From Bacteroides sp. (GTDB lineage: Bacteria > Bacteroidota > Bacteroidia > Bacteroidales > Bacteroidaceae): a stretch of DNA of 64,000 nt. A program made the position numbers and the translations under genes. Position 1 is the stretch's first letter, and the number at the start of each line of letters is the position of its first letter. This document shows positions 1-11,534 of this stretch, piece by piece. The stretch covers positions 26,446 through 90,445 of the forward strand of contig JAJQAY010000042.1 of the NCBI GenBank assembly GCA_021203515.1. The letters run 5' to 3'. A model generated the notes under the pieces. The model did no database searches. It was not told where the DNA came from and saw only the letters and a program-made list of their open reading frames with translations.

Positions 1-3000
1 TGTTGTATCTATCAAATCTCTGTTCGAAGACGATCGGGGGGATATTTGGATCGGAACGTGGGAGCATGGTTTGTTCCGTTATGAGAGCACTTCCGGCAGA
101 TTTCTGAGATATCCGAAGATGAATGAGCTAAACTCGGCTCATGTCGTTTTTCAAGACAGTCGCAAGAATATCTGGGTGGGGACATGGCGCGGCGGATTGA
201 CGCTGCTGAAAGATGCTTATCAACCGGAAAAAACTAGCTGGGTAACTTTTCGATATGACGAGAAGAACCCTTATAGTGTTTCGGATGATATAATCTATGC
301 GATTTCGGAAGACCCGAACACACACGCCTTGTGGGTGGGAACACGTAAAGGACTAAGTATACTCCCTCAAAGAGAAGAATATACACCTACGGTTTCTTTT
401 GAAAATTATTATCCGGCCGATTCGGAACATTCTATATCCAGTGACGAAGTGGCTTCTTTGTTGTGCGACCGCCAAGGTTTGATGTGGCTTGGTATGATTG
501 GCGGAGGAGTTAATATAGTCAATACGCATGTTCCAGATTTTGAGTGGGACCGCTTGCCTGAGGCTAAACGTTTGTTGAAAACCTCTTCTGTGCGTAGCCT
601 TTTTGTTGGATGATGAAAATAAACTGTGGCTGGGAGTTGGCACTTACGGATTGGGGGTGAAAGACCGGAAAACCGGAAAATTTACTTTCTATACGCAAAT
701 GCCGGAATTTGCCGGTTATACCAAAATTCCTACGGTAATGTCCATTAAGCAGTATTCGGTAAACGGACATATCTGGGTTGCGGCTTATAATGGCGGCATT
801 TATGAGATAGACAAACATGTTCCGGTGGCTCAACGGGTGAAGAAATATACTTCTCATGATGTGGAATGGTTGTCTTCGAACTATGTGTATAACATATTTG
901 AAGATTTGAAACATAATCTCTGGTTTGTCACCCGGAATGGGGTTTCTATGCGTAATGCGGATGGAAAAGCTGTGCGATTTGACTCCTTGCAGGTGGGTAA
1001 CTCCTTGATGAAAACATTCTTGTCGTACAGGTTGTCGAAGGAACAGACGGAGAAATATGGGGAGCTACCAATACGCATGGCGTGATACGGCTAAAGAAGC
1101 AGGGGGGCATTATACGGTTTCAGAATACTCTGCGGAAAATGGAAAATTGAATAGTGTTCATGCGGACTGCATTTATAAAGATGAGCGGGGCGCATTTGGA
1201 CCGGAACGGGCGGAAGTGGTCTGAACCTCTATGAGGAGCATACAGACGCTTTTCTGCCTGTACATGCCCAGTGGAATTTGCCGGGCGATGCGGTTGTCAG
1301 CATTCAAGAGGACAAGAACGGCAATTTATGGTTAGGAACTAATGCCGGATTGGTAAAACTTTCGGTTGCCGGTGATTTGGAAAATATAACATTCCGCTTA
1401 TATACTACAGTAAACGGTTTACAAGATAACTTGTTTAATCGTGCAGCCGTAACGGTGGCGCCTGACGGTGAAATATTCTTTGGGGCATCGCGGATACAAT
1501 AGTTTCTATCCCGATAGGCAAAACGATCAGGCTTTCTTGTCTCCCGTTGTAGTGACGGACATTAAGATTTTCAATCAATCCTGAAGTGTTATCTCGGATA
1601 AAGAACTGAGAGACATATCCGATTTGGCACCTGGTTTTGCACGCAAGATACAATTAGACTATCGACATAATAACTTTACTGTCGAGTTTTCGGCACTGGA
1701 GTATGCCAATCCGGATCGCAATCGGTATGCCTACAAACTAGATGGCTTCGACACCAATTGGCAGTACACCGATGCTTCCAAACATTTTGCCTACTACAAC
1801 AATCTGAAGCCTGGTGATTATACCCTCTATTTAAGGTCATCCAACTCCAATGGCATTTGGAACGACAATACACTTAAAATGCAAATCATTGTTCTGCCGC
1901 CGCCTTGGAAGACGTGGTGGGCCTATACTATATATATAGTATTAATTCTGGGTGCTGCTTATTATGCCTATTTGGTAGTGCGTAACCGCATCCGCCTGCG
2001 CAATGCCCTGCACCTGCGCGAAATGGAACAGGCGAAGTCGGAAGAAGTAAACCATGCCAAACTGCAATTTTTCACTAACATCACACACGAGTTACTTACT
2101 CCGCTAACAATCCTTTCCGCTTCGGTAGACGAGTTAAAGCACGTTGCTCCCGCCCATAAAGGGCAGTACTCCGTAATGACAAACAATATCAACCGCCTGA
2201 TACGCTTGTTACAACAGACACTTGAGTTCCGCAAGGCGGAGACGGGCAACTTGAAGTTGCGTGTTTCGCAGGGAGACCTAGCATTGTTTGTACAGCGCAG
2301 CCTCGACAGTTTCCGCCCATTGATGAAGAAAAAGGATATGGAGTTCCGTCTTTATTGCAACCCCAAACCGTTTGAAGCCTATTTCGACTCCGACAAACTG
2401 GATAAGATACTATATAATTTGCTTTCCAATGCTTCCAAGCATAATCGTCCGGGAGGAGTGGTGAGCGTTGAACTGACGGGCAATGAAGACGGTTTTGCAG
2501 GTTTAGTGGTAAAGGACAATGGCTCCGGCATCTCGAAGGAAGCCCAAAAGGAACTCTTCAAGTGTTTTTACGAAGGCGATTATCGGAAATTCAAAACAAT
2601 CGGCACCGGCATCGGGCTGTCATTAGTGCGCGACCTTGTTGTCTTGCATCACGGCACGATTACTGTAGAGAGCGAAGAGGGACACGGCACGGCATTCATT
2701 GTCGCCATTCCCGTATTGCACGATGCATATGCGGAAACAGAAATAGACGATGTGGATGTACCCGATGTGCTCGAAGATGTTGTCGGAAAAGACGTTGACA
2801 CAGATACTGACGTGATGGAAACAAGCAATGCTGAGGTCTCCGTCTCGAAGTCTGCCCTGCTTTTAGTGGAAGACAACGAAGACCTGTTGGCACTTATGGT
2901 GAAACTGCTTGGGCATGAATACTCTGTATATACTGCTACAAACGGTCAGAAAGCGCTCGACGTTGTGCAACGGGAAGACATCGACTTGATTGTTTCCGAT

Positions 3001-3639
3001 GTCATGATGCCCGTCATGGATGGCTTTGAACTGTGCAAGACTATAAAGAACAATCTCGATACCAGCCATATTCCCCTTATCCTGCTCACTGCCAAGAAAC
3101 TGGAGGAAGACCGTGTAGAAGCCTACGAATCGGGAGCTGACGCCTTTATTACCAAACCCTTCAACCTGAGCGTTCTTCACGCCCGCATCGGCAACTTGCT
3201 GAAAGCGCGGCAACGTGTCATGAAAGACTTCAAGAAGCAACTTGTATTCGAAGCCAAAGAATTGGACTACACCAGCCTTGACGAAGATTTCCTGCAACGT
3301 GCCATCGAGTGCGTGAATCGTCATCTCAATGATCCGGAGTTCGACCAAACGCAGCTTCTTGAAGAAATGCACACTACTAAGTCCACTTTCTTCTGCAAAC
3401 TGAAGTCACTCACTGGGCTTACCTATTCTTCTTTTATCCGCAACATCCGCATGAAGGCTGCTTGCCGCATTATGGAAGAGAAAAAGCGAGTGCGCGTTTC
3501 AGAATTGGCTTATGCTGTGGGCTATAACGACCCGCGCTACTTTAGCGCCTGCTTCAAGAAAGAACTCGGTATGCAACCTTCTGAATATATGGAGAAGTTT
3601 ACGAGTGGTGGGGTAGTAGAAGACGATACGGTGAAGTAA
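1..3639 (+). pseudogene. HTCS-1: hybrid two-component regulator, 5'-truncated by the window and multiply interrupted
   Basis: This is a one-protein sensor kinase and response regulator that would sense a glycan breakdown product in the periplasm and activate the neighbouring susCD genes. The reading frame enters from upstream in frame 2. The order is Reg_prop beta-propeller repeats (recurring IWxGT/LWLG motifs, to about 1500), a Y_Y_Y domain (about 1640-1910), one membrane segment (about 1915-1980), HisKA with the H-box FFTNITHELLTPLT (His codon 2086-2088), HATPase with GTGIGLSL, a receiver with VSDVMMPVMDG (Asp codon 2998-3000), and an AraC-type HTH at the C-terminus. The propeller half is broken. 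Frameshifts fall near 603, 1007, 1123, 1190 and 1495, and an in-frame TGA lies at 1582-1584. From 1624 to the end the frame is open for 671 codons. A sensor-less kinase could only arise by internal initiation, for which I see no evidence. Family is certain; whether the gene is dead or mis-sequenced is not. Confidence 0.9.
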
Positions 3640-3680
3640 AAATATCTTTTTCTCTTAGCTTCCTTCCTTCCCCCTCTTAT

Positions 3681-3759
3681 CTTCTATGCACAAGATGTCA
3701 TCTTATGTATCACAAGATGGCATCTTATGTTGCTCAAGATGGCATCTTGTGCATAGAAG
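3681..3759. repeat. Triple-palindrome element, copy A
   Basis: Three 13-bp units of the form AAGATGnCATCTT start at 3692, 3714 and 3736, an exact 22-bp period. The whole element is bounded by a perfect 17-bp inverted repeat (3681-3697 and 3743-3759). A second copy with the same 75-bp core length lies at 57965-58039. Copy A sits in the 404-bp gap between HTCS-1 and SusC-1, so it may end the HTCS transcript, but no T-run follows it. Function unknown. Confidence 0.8.
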
Positions 3760-3930
3760 GTAGGCGAGGTTATGTTCTTAGGTTGTAGGGTAAAGTTGCG
3801 AAGGTATGGGGAGAGCATAGAAGGGAACTGCAGATTAGTAATGTATCATTTATGTGGAAGAATGGTACAACCTATGTAGACGATTGTTTCATGCACCATA
3901 TTTCTACCTGTTTGAAACTTTACAAGCAGT

Positions 3931-3957
3931 GTCCTATTCTGAATTAGTTTACGTTTG
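3931..3957 (+). promoter_or_regulatory. Candidate SusC-1 promoter with an element shared with SusC-2
   Basis: TACGTTTG at 3950-3957 matches the Bacteroides -7 box TAnnTTTG. Just upstream, CCTATTCTGAATT resembles CCTTTCTGAACT in front of the SusC-2 -7 box at 32649. No TTTG stands at a normal -33 distance, which fits an activator-dependent promoter such as an HTCS target. The leader to the SusC-1 ATG would be about 80 nt. Confidence 0.4.
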
Positions 3958-4043
3958 CATTGCAGGACGGGAAGAAGCATGCACTTTTCTGTTTCTGCAA
4001 TGAGAACTTTTAAACTAATTAATTACTATCTTAAATTTATACG

Positions 4044-7000
4044 ATGGAAAGACAGAAGATTTCTGCGAGGGTGGGGATAAGCCGGGTGCTTTTTACTTTG
4101 GCTATCTGCATGGCTCTTTTCTTGAATGTCCGATATGTGGGCGCTCAAAACCGAACAATTAACGTGAAAGGCGTGGTAAACGATGCAATGGGACCCGTAA
4201 TCGGTGCCAGCGTTGTGGAGAAAGAAAACACTTCTAATGGTACGATTACTGATATAGACGGTAATTTCTCTCTGAAAGTATCTTCCAATGCTACTTTAGT
4301 TGTCAGTTTTATCGGCTACAAGACACAAGAAGTTCCCGTAAACGGAAAGACTTCTTTTACCATTAATCTGGCAGAGGATACAGAAATGTTGGATGAAGTG
4401 GTTGTAGTAGGTTATGGTACAATGCGTAAGAAAGACCTGACGGGTTCTGTTATTCAAATCCGCCCCGACAAACTGGCGAATGAAGCCCCTAAGACAGTAC
4501 AGGATGTGTTGCGTGGTACGCCGGGCCTGAATGTCGGTATGGATGCATCTGCCAAAGGCGGCGGTTCGTTGCAAATTCGCGGACAGCGTTCGCTTTACAC
4601 GGACGGTAATCACAATGATCCGCTCATTATTCTCGACGGTATGATGTTCTACGGTGAACTCTCCGAAATAAATCCCGACGATATCGGCCAGATTGATGTG
4701 TTGAAAGATGCTTCCTCGGCTGCTGTTTATGGTGCGAAAGCTGCGAATGGCGTCATTATCATCAGTACCAAGAAAGGTTTGCAAGGCAAGCCGATTATCC
4801 GGTTCAATTCTAATATCGGCATTTCTACAATGGGTGCTAATCGCAAAGTTTACGATGCGGAAGGTTATATGAAGTATCGTAGTGACTGGTACACGGCTAC
4901 TACCTATGGTGTAAATCCCGAAACCGGAACTTACGAAGAATATCAGACTAATAAGGATAAGTATCCTGCCGGATATTATGCCGCACCTACTCAGGCAAAT
5001 CTTGATAAATATGGTATTAGTCTTGATCAATGGAGGGCCTATACCGGTGAAGGCTCGGATATTTCGGATAATGAGATATGGGGGAACAGACTGCTTTTGG
5101 AAGGTACCAATTTACAGAACTATCTTGACGGAAGAACGTTTGACTGGTATGACCAGTCTTTCCGTACAGCTCTCAACCAAGATTATAATGTCAGTTTGTC
5201 AGGTGCCAGCAATTATGTGAATTATTACTTTTCATTGGGATATCTGGACAATGAAGGGGTGGTTGCGGGAGATGATTACCGTGCTTTCAGTTCTAATATG
5301 AAAGTAAATGCCAAGGTAACAAAATGGTTGAAAATAGGTGCCAACGTTAATTTCCAGGATCGTACGGACGGCAATCAGAAGGTGGATTGGGAAAAGCAGA
5401 TCACAGTGAACAGTCCCTTTGCTTCCTACAAGAATGAAGACGGTGAACTGGAAATATATCCGATGGGTAATGTTTCGGGAAACAGGGGATACAATTATGA
5501 TTTTGAGCAGCAATATAAAGAGTATGAGTCGGGCTATACGGTGCTCAATACTATCTTGAATGCTAAAGTAAATCTCCCGTTCAATATCTCCTATACATTT
5601 AATATTGCTCCGCGTTATCAGTGGTTCTATAAGCGCACTTTCGACTCATCCAAACACCCCGATCGCCTTAACGGTTCGGCTGCTCGCAACAATGGTAAGC
5701 GTTTTGACTGGGCTTTGAACAATACGCTTACCTGGGATCAGACATTTGCACAGAAACATCATGTGGTGTTGACTTTGGTACAAGAAGCGGAAGAACGTCG
5801 TAAATGGTCGGATGATCTTTCTGCCAATAATCTTGCGCCGACCGACGCTTTGGGATTTCACTATGTGAAGGCTGCCGACAAAACATCCAGTTCTTTTAGT
5901 TCGGATGATATGCACGAGACCGCTGACGGTATGCTGGCGCGGGTGTTCTATTCTTACGACAATCGCTATATGTTTACCGGTTCTTTCCGTCGTGACGGCT
6001 ATTCTGCTTTTGGCACTTCCAATCCGAGAGCCAACTTCTTCTCTGCCGCCGTTGCCTGGACGTTTACTAATGAAAAGTTTTTCAACTGGAAGCCGTTGAG
6101 CGCCGGTAAACTGAGATTTTCTTGGGGACAGAATGGTAACCGTTCGTTAAGTAATCCCTATATTGCCCTTGCCAATTTGAGCGCAGGCATGGGAGCTACG
6201 CAAGGTTACATTGACGCGAGCGGCAATACGGTGGAATATCGTTATTATACCATGGACCGTCTGGCAAATACTCACCTTGAATGGGAAAAGACAACGGCTT
6301 GGAACATTGGTTTGGATTTTGGTTTCCTGAACGACCGCATCACCGGTAGCATTGATTACTATAATATGCCTACCACAGATATGATTATGAATCAGTCTCT
6401 ACCCGGATTTTCGGGATTTGGTTCTATCACTTGTAACTTGGGTGAAGTGCAAAATCGCGGTATTGAAATATCTTTGAGCACTACCAATATTCGGAACAAA
6501 ATATTGGAGTGGAATACCACATTGGGTTTCTCTTATAATAAGAATAAAATCAAGCATCTTTATTATGAATATGAAAATGTGCTTGATGCGCAAGGAAATG
6601 TCATAGGAACGAAAGAAAGAGATGATATTTCGAATAAGTGGTTCATAGGACGGCCTATCGGTGCTATTTGGGACTATAAAGTGACTGGTATCTGGCAGAA
6701 AGATGAAGTAGAAGAAGCAGCCAAGTACGGTCAGCGTCCGGGTGATCCCAAAGTATGGAACAATCCCGATAATGACAAAATCAATGCAGACGGCACAACG
6801 ACTATCGTGTATGATAACGATGACAAAGTGTTCCTGGGTCAGACAAGCGCATCCTATAATTGGTCGATGCGAAATGAGTTCGTATTCTTCAAGAATCTGA
6901 CTTTCTCTTTCAATATTTATTCCAAGATGGGGCAAAAGAGCCAAAGTGAGAACTACTTGAATAAGGATAATGCTGGTTCAAAAGTGACGAATGGGCAGAA

Positions 7001-7310
7001 TGTCTATAAAAAGGAATATTGGACAGTCGATAATCCGACTAATGAGTACGGTCGTTTGGATGCCCAAGGTCCTTCCGGACTTGCCTCTCCTAAGAAATTG
7101 TACAATCGTTCGTTTATTCGTCTTGAGAATATTGCACTTTCCTACACGTTGCCCAAAAAGTGGACTTCTAAGTGGAGCATTGAAAAAGTGAATGTCTCCG
7201 GAAGCATCAAGAATGTGGCTGTTTGGGCGAAAGATTGGAATTATTGGGATCCTGAAACAGGAGGCATAGCTCCGAGAGTTTTTAATATTGGATTGAATTT
7301 AACTTTTTAA
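4044..7310 (+). CDS. SusC-1: TonB-dependent outer-membrane glycan transporter
   Basis: A SusC/RagA-family porin of 1088 residues that would import oligosaccharides across the outer membrane with a SusD partner. An N-terminal signal peptide ends near residue 35 (hydrophobic stretch, then VGAQ). A carboxypeptidase-D-like beta-sandwich follows (about 38-115, with VIGASVVEK and GTITDIDGNFSL). A TonB box-like stretch EVVVVGYGT, the plug domain (about 130-250) and a 22-strand barrel ending in the aromatic-terminated NLTF complete it. Length and termini are normal. It is one of the few uninterrupted genes of this locus. SusD-1 begins 12 bp downstream, so the two are one transcript. The substrate is inferred from the downstream enzymes as arabinogalactan-type oligosaccharides. 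Confidence 0.95.
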   Translation: MERQKISARVGISRVLFTLAICMALFLNVRYVGAQNRTINVKGVVNDAMGPVIGASVVEKENTSNGTITDIDGNFSLKVSSNATLVVSFIGYKTQEVPVNGKTSFTINLAEDTEMLDEVVVVGYGTMRKKDLTGSVIQIRPDKLANEAPKTVQDVLRGTPGLNVGMDASAKGGGSLQIRGQRSLYTDGNHNDPLIILDGMMFYGELSEINPDDIGQIDVLKDASSAAVYGAKAANGVIIISTKKGLQGKPIIRFNSNIGISTMGANRKVYDAEGYMKYRSDWYTATTYGVNPETGTYEEYQTNKDKYPAGYYAAPTQANLDKYGISLDQWRAYTGEGSDISDNEIWGNRLLLEGTNLQNYLDGRTFDWYDQSFRTALNQDYNVSLSGASNYVNYYFSLGYLDNEGVVAGDDYRAFSSNMKVNAKVTKWLKIGANVNFQDRTDGNQKVDWEKQITVNSPFASYKNEDGELEIYPMGNVSGNRGYNYDFEQQYKEYESGYTVLNTILNAKVNLPFNISYTFNIAPRYQWFYKRTFDSSKHPDRLNGSAARNNGKRFDWALNNTLTWDQTFAQKHHVVLTLVQEAEERRKWSDDLSANNLAPTDALGFHYVKAADKTSSSFSSDDMHETADGMLARVFYSYDNRYMFTGSFRRDGYSAFGTSNPRANFFSAAVAWTFTNEKFFNWKPLSAGKLRFSWGQNGNRSLSNPYIALANLSAGMGATQGYIDASGNTVEYRYYTMDRLANTHLEWEKTTAWNIGLDFGFLNDRITGSIDYYNMPTTDMIMNQSLPGFSGFGSITCNLGEVQNRGIEISLSTTNIRNKILEWNTTLGFSYNKNKIKHLYYEYENVLDAQGNVIGTKERDDISNKWFIGRPIGAIWDYKVTGIWQKDEVEEAAKYGQRPGDPKVWNNPDNDKINADGTTTIVYDNDDKVFLGQTSASYNWSMRNEFVFFKNLTFSFNIYSKMGQKSQSENYLNKDNAGSKVTNGQNVYKKEYWTVDNPTNEYGRLDAQGPSGLASPKKLYNRSFIRLENIALSYTLPKKWTSKWSIEKVNVSGSIKNVAVWAKDWNYWDPETGGIAPRVFNIGLNLTF

Positions 7311-7322
7311 CTATAGAAAATC

Positions 7323-9289
7323 ATGAATAAGATAAATAAAATAATAGCTTGCCTGACTATTGCGGGCTGTATGTGTTCTTCATGTTCGGAAGACTTCTTG
7401 AAGCCGGATCCTCTATCGTTCTACGAACCGGGAAAAACATTTACCACGGTAGAAGGCTTGGAATCTGTATTGGCAAATCTGGACCGTCATATACGTACTT
7501 ACTGGACGAACTATCAGGGAAGGGATATTGCCGTTCCTATTTATTCGCAATACATGTATTCTGATTTGAATGTGGCAGCTAAGACGGACCAAAGCACTAT
7601 TTTTGCCGATATTGCTACCCGTCTGACCCCTACTGACGGTTTGGGAGGTGATGACAGCGAAGTCAATCAGTTGGGTTATTTCTGGGGCAAACTTATACCG
7701 CTATAAAATCTGCCAATACGGTAATCAGCTATATAGATAAAGTAGAAGGATTGAAAGAGGATATAAAGAATGAATATTTGGGTAGGGCTTATTTCCATCG
7801 TGCATTCCGCTATCTGTCGTTGGTATTCATGTTCAATGATGTTCCTTATGTGTCACGCATTGTCGACTCCCCGAAGTTTGACTATCGCAGCACTTCCCGT
7901 GAAGCCATCCTGAAGAAGATGACGTTGGATATGGAATTTGCTGTTCAATGGGTACCCGACCAAAAGGATATGGCAATGATCGGTATGGTGAATAAAGGGG
8001 CTTGCTGTATGTTGTTGGCAAAACTTTATCTCTCTTTGGGACGCTGGGATGATGCAATAAAACAATGTGATGCTTTGATTGGCGATCCTAATTATGAACT
8101 GATGAAACAGAGCTTTGGTACTTTTGTCAAACCTTTCAATAACGAGGCATGGCCTGTGACACGCAATGTCATTTGGGACTTACATCGTCCGGAGAATAAG
8201 TTGATTGCAGTCAATAAAGAAGTTATATTCGGCATGCCTGATCGGGGTATAGGTTCAAGTAACTCTTTTATTTATTTCAATACAATGCGTTCTTTAGTTC
8301 CATTCTGGAACAGTGCAAATCTGAAAACTCCCGCTCCTGATGGAAAGAAGTTCATAGAGGCCTATGCGCGTTCTGATTCAAAATATAGTGGAAAATATGA
8401 TTATACTAGGTCATTGGGACGTGGCACGGGTTATATTCGTCCTACCTATTATGCCCAACATGGCATGTGGTGTGTGAATGGAGTGGATGACAAAGGGGAC
8501 TTGCGCCATAATTCGACTGTCGGTAATTGGGCTGCGACTTCCATGATGAAAGTGAACAGCAAGGATTCTAAATTCTTGGGAGAATATGTACAGCAAACTT
8601 GGACTACAGATACTATTCGTGAATGGTATGGCTGACCTCATTATAAAGTATATTTGTTAGACCAGAATGCAGAATCGAAACAAAGTTCTACCAACTGGAA
8701 TGGAGCAAACGGCAGTTCGACTACTGCCGGTAATGCCGACTGGTACTGCTATAGACTGGCTGAAACCTACTTGTTGCGCGTTGAAACTAAATTTTATAAC
8801 GGTGACCCGGTTGGAGCTGCCGCCGACGTGAACGAAGTACGCAAAAGAGCCCAGTGCGAGCGGTTGTATAACACTGTGACTATTGGTGATATCGTTGACG
8901 AACGTGCACGCGAACTTTACATGGAAGAATGGCGGTATATGGAACTTAGCCGTATTTCATATTGTCTGGCACTAAGCGGAAAATCGGATGAATTTGGTAA
9001 TACATACAATCCCGAAACTTACGATAAGCAGGAAGGAACTGATGCAAACGGCGGAAGTTATTGGTATCAACGTATCGTTCACTATAACGACTTCTACAAT
9101 AAAAATCCTAAACTATTGGTGAAGAATCGTGCTTATGCAATTGATAAGCATAATTTGTACTTGCCTATCCCGCAATCAGCTATTGATGCCAATCGTTTGG
9201 GTAAGTTACGTCAAAACTATGGATACAATGGCTATGACGAAACTATTCCGATGTGGGAAACTTGGGAAGAAGCCGAGGCTAATAACTAA
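7323..9289 (+). pseudogene. SusD-1: surface glycan-binding lipoprotein, interrupted
   Basis: SusD/RagB-family lipoprotein that would cap SusC-1 and bind glycan at the cell surface. The start at 7323 gives a lipoprotein signal ending in CSSC (lipobox Cys near residue 21). The body shows SusD features: NEYLGRAYFHRAFRY in a TPR-like helix, LAETYLLRVE near the C-terminal third, and an ERARELYMEEWR motif. One G appears to be missing near 7686 (TGG GGC where the protein needs a further G), shifting the frame. An in-frame TGA at 8633-8635 replaces a probable Trp (EWYG-stop-PHYK). Without those lesions the protein would be about 655 residues, a normal length. As written, no functional SusD-1 can be made. 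Confidence 0.9.
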
Positions 9290-9302
9290 AAACGAATAAA
9301 AT

Positions 9303-10184
9303 ATGATACAAAAAGATAATTGTAGGATATGGATTATATTCACATTGTTGTTAGGCTGGGTATATCCTACTGTTTCTTTCGCCCAAGAGTGAAAACTGGT
9401 ATGGAATGATGAGTTCAATCAGGCAGGACGCCTCGATACTGCCAGTTGGAATTATGAGAACGGCTTTGCCCGCAATGAAGAGGCGCAATGGTATCAGGCT
9501 GACAATGCATATTGCAAAGACGGCAAACTGATTATTGAGGCGCGGAAAGAGAACGGACGAAAAAATCCGTTGTATGAAGCCGGTAGCGAGAACTGGCGTA
9601 AGAAGCGTGAATTTGTAGAATATACCTCTTCCTCCGTCACTACGGCGGGGAAGAGGGAGTTCCTTTACGGACGTTTCGAAGTGTGTGCCAAGATACCCGT
9701 AGGGGGGGTGGTGCCTGGCCGGCTATCTGGTTGCTGGGCCGTGGCATGGAATGGCCTTCGTGCGGGGAAATAGACGTAATGGAGTATTACCGCATCAACG
9801 GTGTTCCGCATATTCTTGCCAATGCCTGTTGGGGGGCATGATAAACCTTATGATGCCGTGTGGAACAGCAAGAAGATACATTTTACGCACTTCACGGACA
9901 AAGATCCGAAGTTGGCGGATAAGTTCCATGTCTGGCGCATGGATTGGGACGAAACAAGCATCTGGATTTATCTGGATGATGAATTGCTGAACGAAATTCC
10001 TCTGAGCCAGACAGTGAACGGCAACATTGGGCAAGGCACCAATCTTTTCCGCAAGCCGCAATATCTCTTGCTAAATCTTGCTATTGGCGGCATTAACGGC
10101 GGTGAAATTGATGATGATGCCATTCCGATGAAGTACGAGATTGACTATGTGAGGGTTTACCAAAAATCTTCCAAGTCTGAATAA
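9303..10184 (+). pseudogene. GH16 family endo-glycanase, interrupted
   Basis: A secreted beta-jelly-roll glycoside hydrolase, 14 bp after SusD-1. The signature GEIDVMEYY carries the two catalytic Glu residues of GH16 (E-I-D-x-M-E). The N-terminus is a signal peptide ending near SFAQE. Three lesions are seen: an in-frame TGA at 9390-9392 just after the signal peptide (expected Trp), a frameshift in a run of seven G at 9702-9708, and one in a run of six G at 9831-9836. The WPAIWLLGRG stretch is laminarinase-like (GH16_3). In arabinogalactan loci such enzymes can be endo-beta-1,3-galactanases, but a beta-glucanase cannot be excluded from sequence alone. Confidence 0.85.
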
Positions 10185-10197
10185 ATGAATGATATCT

Positions 10198-10243
10198 CTC
10201 CCTTTTTGACAGAATAGTGGTGCTCAGGCAGGAAGAAAGGGAG
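10198..10243 (+). terminator. Stem-loop after GH16
   Basis: CTCCCTTT (10198-10205) pairs with AAAGGGAG (10236-10243) around a 30-nt loop. It lies just after the GH16 stop and directly abuts a -7 box, so it may attenuate readthrough into the next genes. No T-run follows in the expected place except the TTTTT of the -7 box. Confidence 0.4.
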
Positions 10244-10251
10244 TATTTTTG
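10244..10251 (+). promoter_or_regulatory. Candidate -7 box for the GH154-GH2 gene block
   Basis: TATTTTTG matches TAnnTTTG and lies 30 bp before the start codon of the DUF2264 gene at 10282. No TTTG is found at the usual 19-21 bp upstream. It may allow the enzyme block to be transcribed apart from susCD. Confidence 0.4.
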
Positions 10252-10281
10252 CAACAATGAAAAACGAACGTAAACAATATC

Positions 10282-11534
10282 ATGAAAACAAGACAATATT
10301 GGTGGCTACTGCTGGCGGTTGTATTATTACTGCCCGTTCAGGAGGCCTTCGCTAAAAAGAAAAAAGAGAAAGAAATAACCGAACGCGAACTTTGGTGCAA
10401 TATTTTATATCAGATGGCTGCTTCGGTACTCAGTAATATGAGTGAAGGGAAGTTGCAGGAAAATATGTTGGTAGAGCTAAGTCCTACCTGGGACGGACGC
10501 GACAAGCGGGTGACATATATGGAATGCTTCGGGCGACTGATGGCGGGACTGGCTCCGTGGTTGTCGTTGCCCGATGATGAGTCGGCGGAAGGCACGCAGC
10601 GCAAGCAACTCCGCGAGTGGGCATTGAAGAGTTATGCGCAAGCCGTAGACCCCGAAGCAAAGATTATTTGCTTTGGCGTAGAGAGGGACAGCCGTTGGTG
10701 GATGCGGCTTATGTTGCCGAAAGTTTCCTGCGTGGATACGATGCCCTTTGGGTTCCGCTAGATAGTTTGACGAAACAGCGCTATATAGAAGAGTTTACCC
10801 AGTTGCGCCGCGTAGACCCTCCCTACACGAACTGGCTGCTGTTCTCCTCTACCGTTGAATGTTTTCTGAAGAAAGCGGGCGCTAAGAGTGATACATACCG
10901 CATTGTTTCCGCTCTCAGGAAGGTGGAAGAATGGTATGTGGGCGACGGTTGGTATTCGGACGGTCCGGGTTTTGCTTTTGATTATTACAATAGTTTCGTT
11001 CTGCATCCCATGTATGTGGAGTGTCTTGAGGTATTTACAAATGGTGGCAAGAATAGAGTTTGGAATGCTTCCAACTGCAATTTCCCGCGTGCACAGAAAC
11101 GCATGCAACGTTTCGGCGTAATATTGGAGCGCTTCATCTCTCCGGAGGGCACGTTCCCGGTGTTCGGCCGTTCCATTCCCTATCGCACGGGTACACTTCA
11201 ACCGCTCGCTTTGCTGGCGTGGCGTGGCTGGTTGCCCAAGGAACTCCCGAACGGACAAGTGCGGGCTGCTATGACGGCCGTTATCAAACGGATGTTTGGT
11301 GACAATCGCAACTTCAATGAAAAGGGTTTTCTGACTTTGGGCTTTATTGGCTCGCAGCCCCATACGTCAAACAGATATACGAACAACGGTAGCCTTTATA
11401 TGGCATCCCTGGCATTCCTGCCCTTGGGCTTGCCGGCAGACCATCCTTTCTGGACGGATGCGCCTCAGGCGTAGACTTCCAAGAAAGCATGGGAAGGAGG
11501 GAATTTCCCGATGGACCATGCTTACTATGAATAG
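10282..11534 (+). pseudogene. DUF2264 (GH154-type) glycoside hydrolase, interrupted
   Basis: The protein begins with a signal peptide (MKTRQYWWLLLAVVLLL, cleavage near EAFA) followed by an alpha/alpha-barrel-like DUF2264 sequence. CAZy family GH154, which contains exo-beta-glucuronidases found in arabinogalactan loci, corresponds to this domain, so removal of glucuronic acid from galactan side chains is the best guess. Recognisable stretches are DGWYSDGPGFAFDYYNSFV and PYRTGTLQPLALLAWRG. One G is missing near 10665 (AAAGATTAT where AAGGATTAT restores KDYLLW). A TAG at 11472-11474 replaces a probable Trp, 20 codons before the natural end, so loss of function from the stop alone is uncertain. 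The natural stop overlaps the next ATG by 8 bp. Confidence 0.8.

Noticed and set aside
3681..3759. Insertion sequence or MITE with terminal repeats
   Set aside because: There is a 17-bp inverted repeat, but no target duplication is visible, the interior is itself palindromic, and no transposase is in the window.
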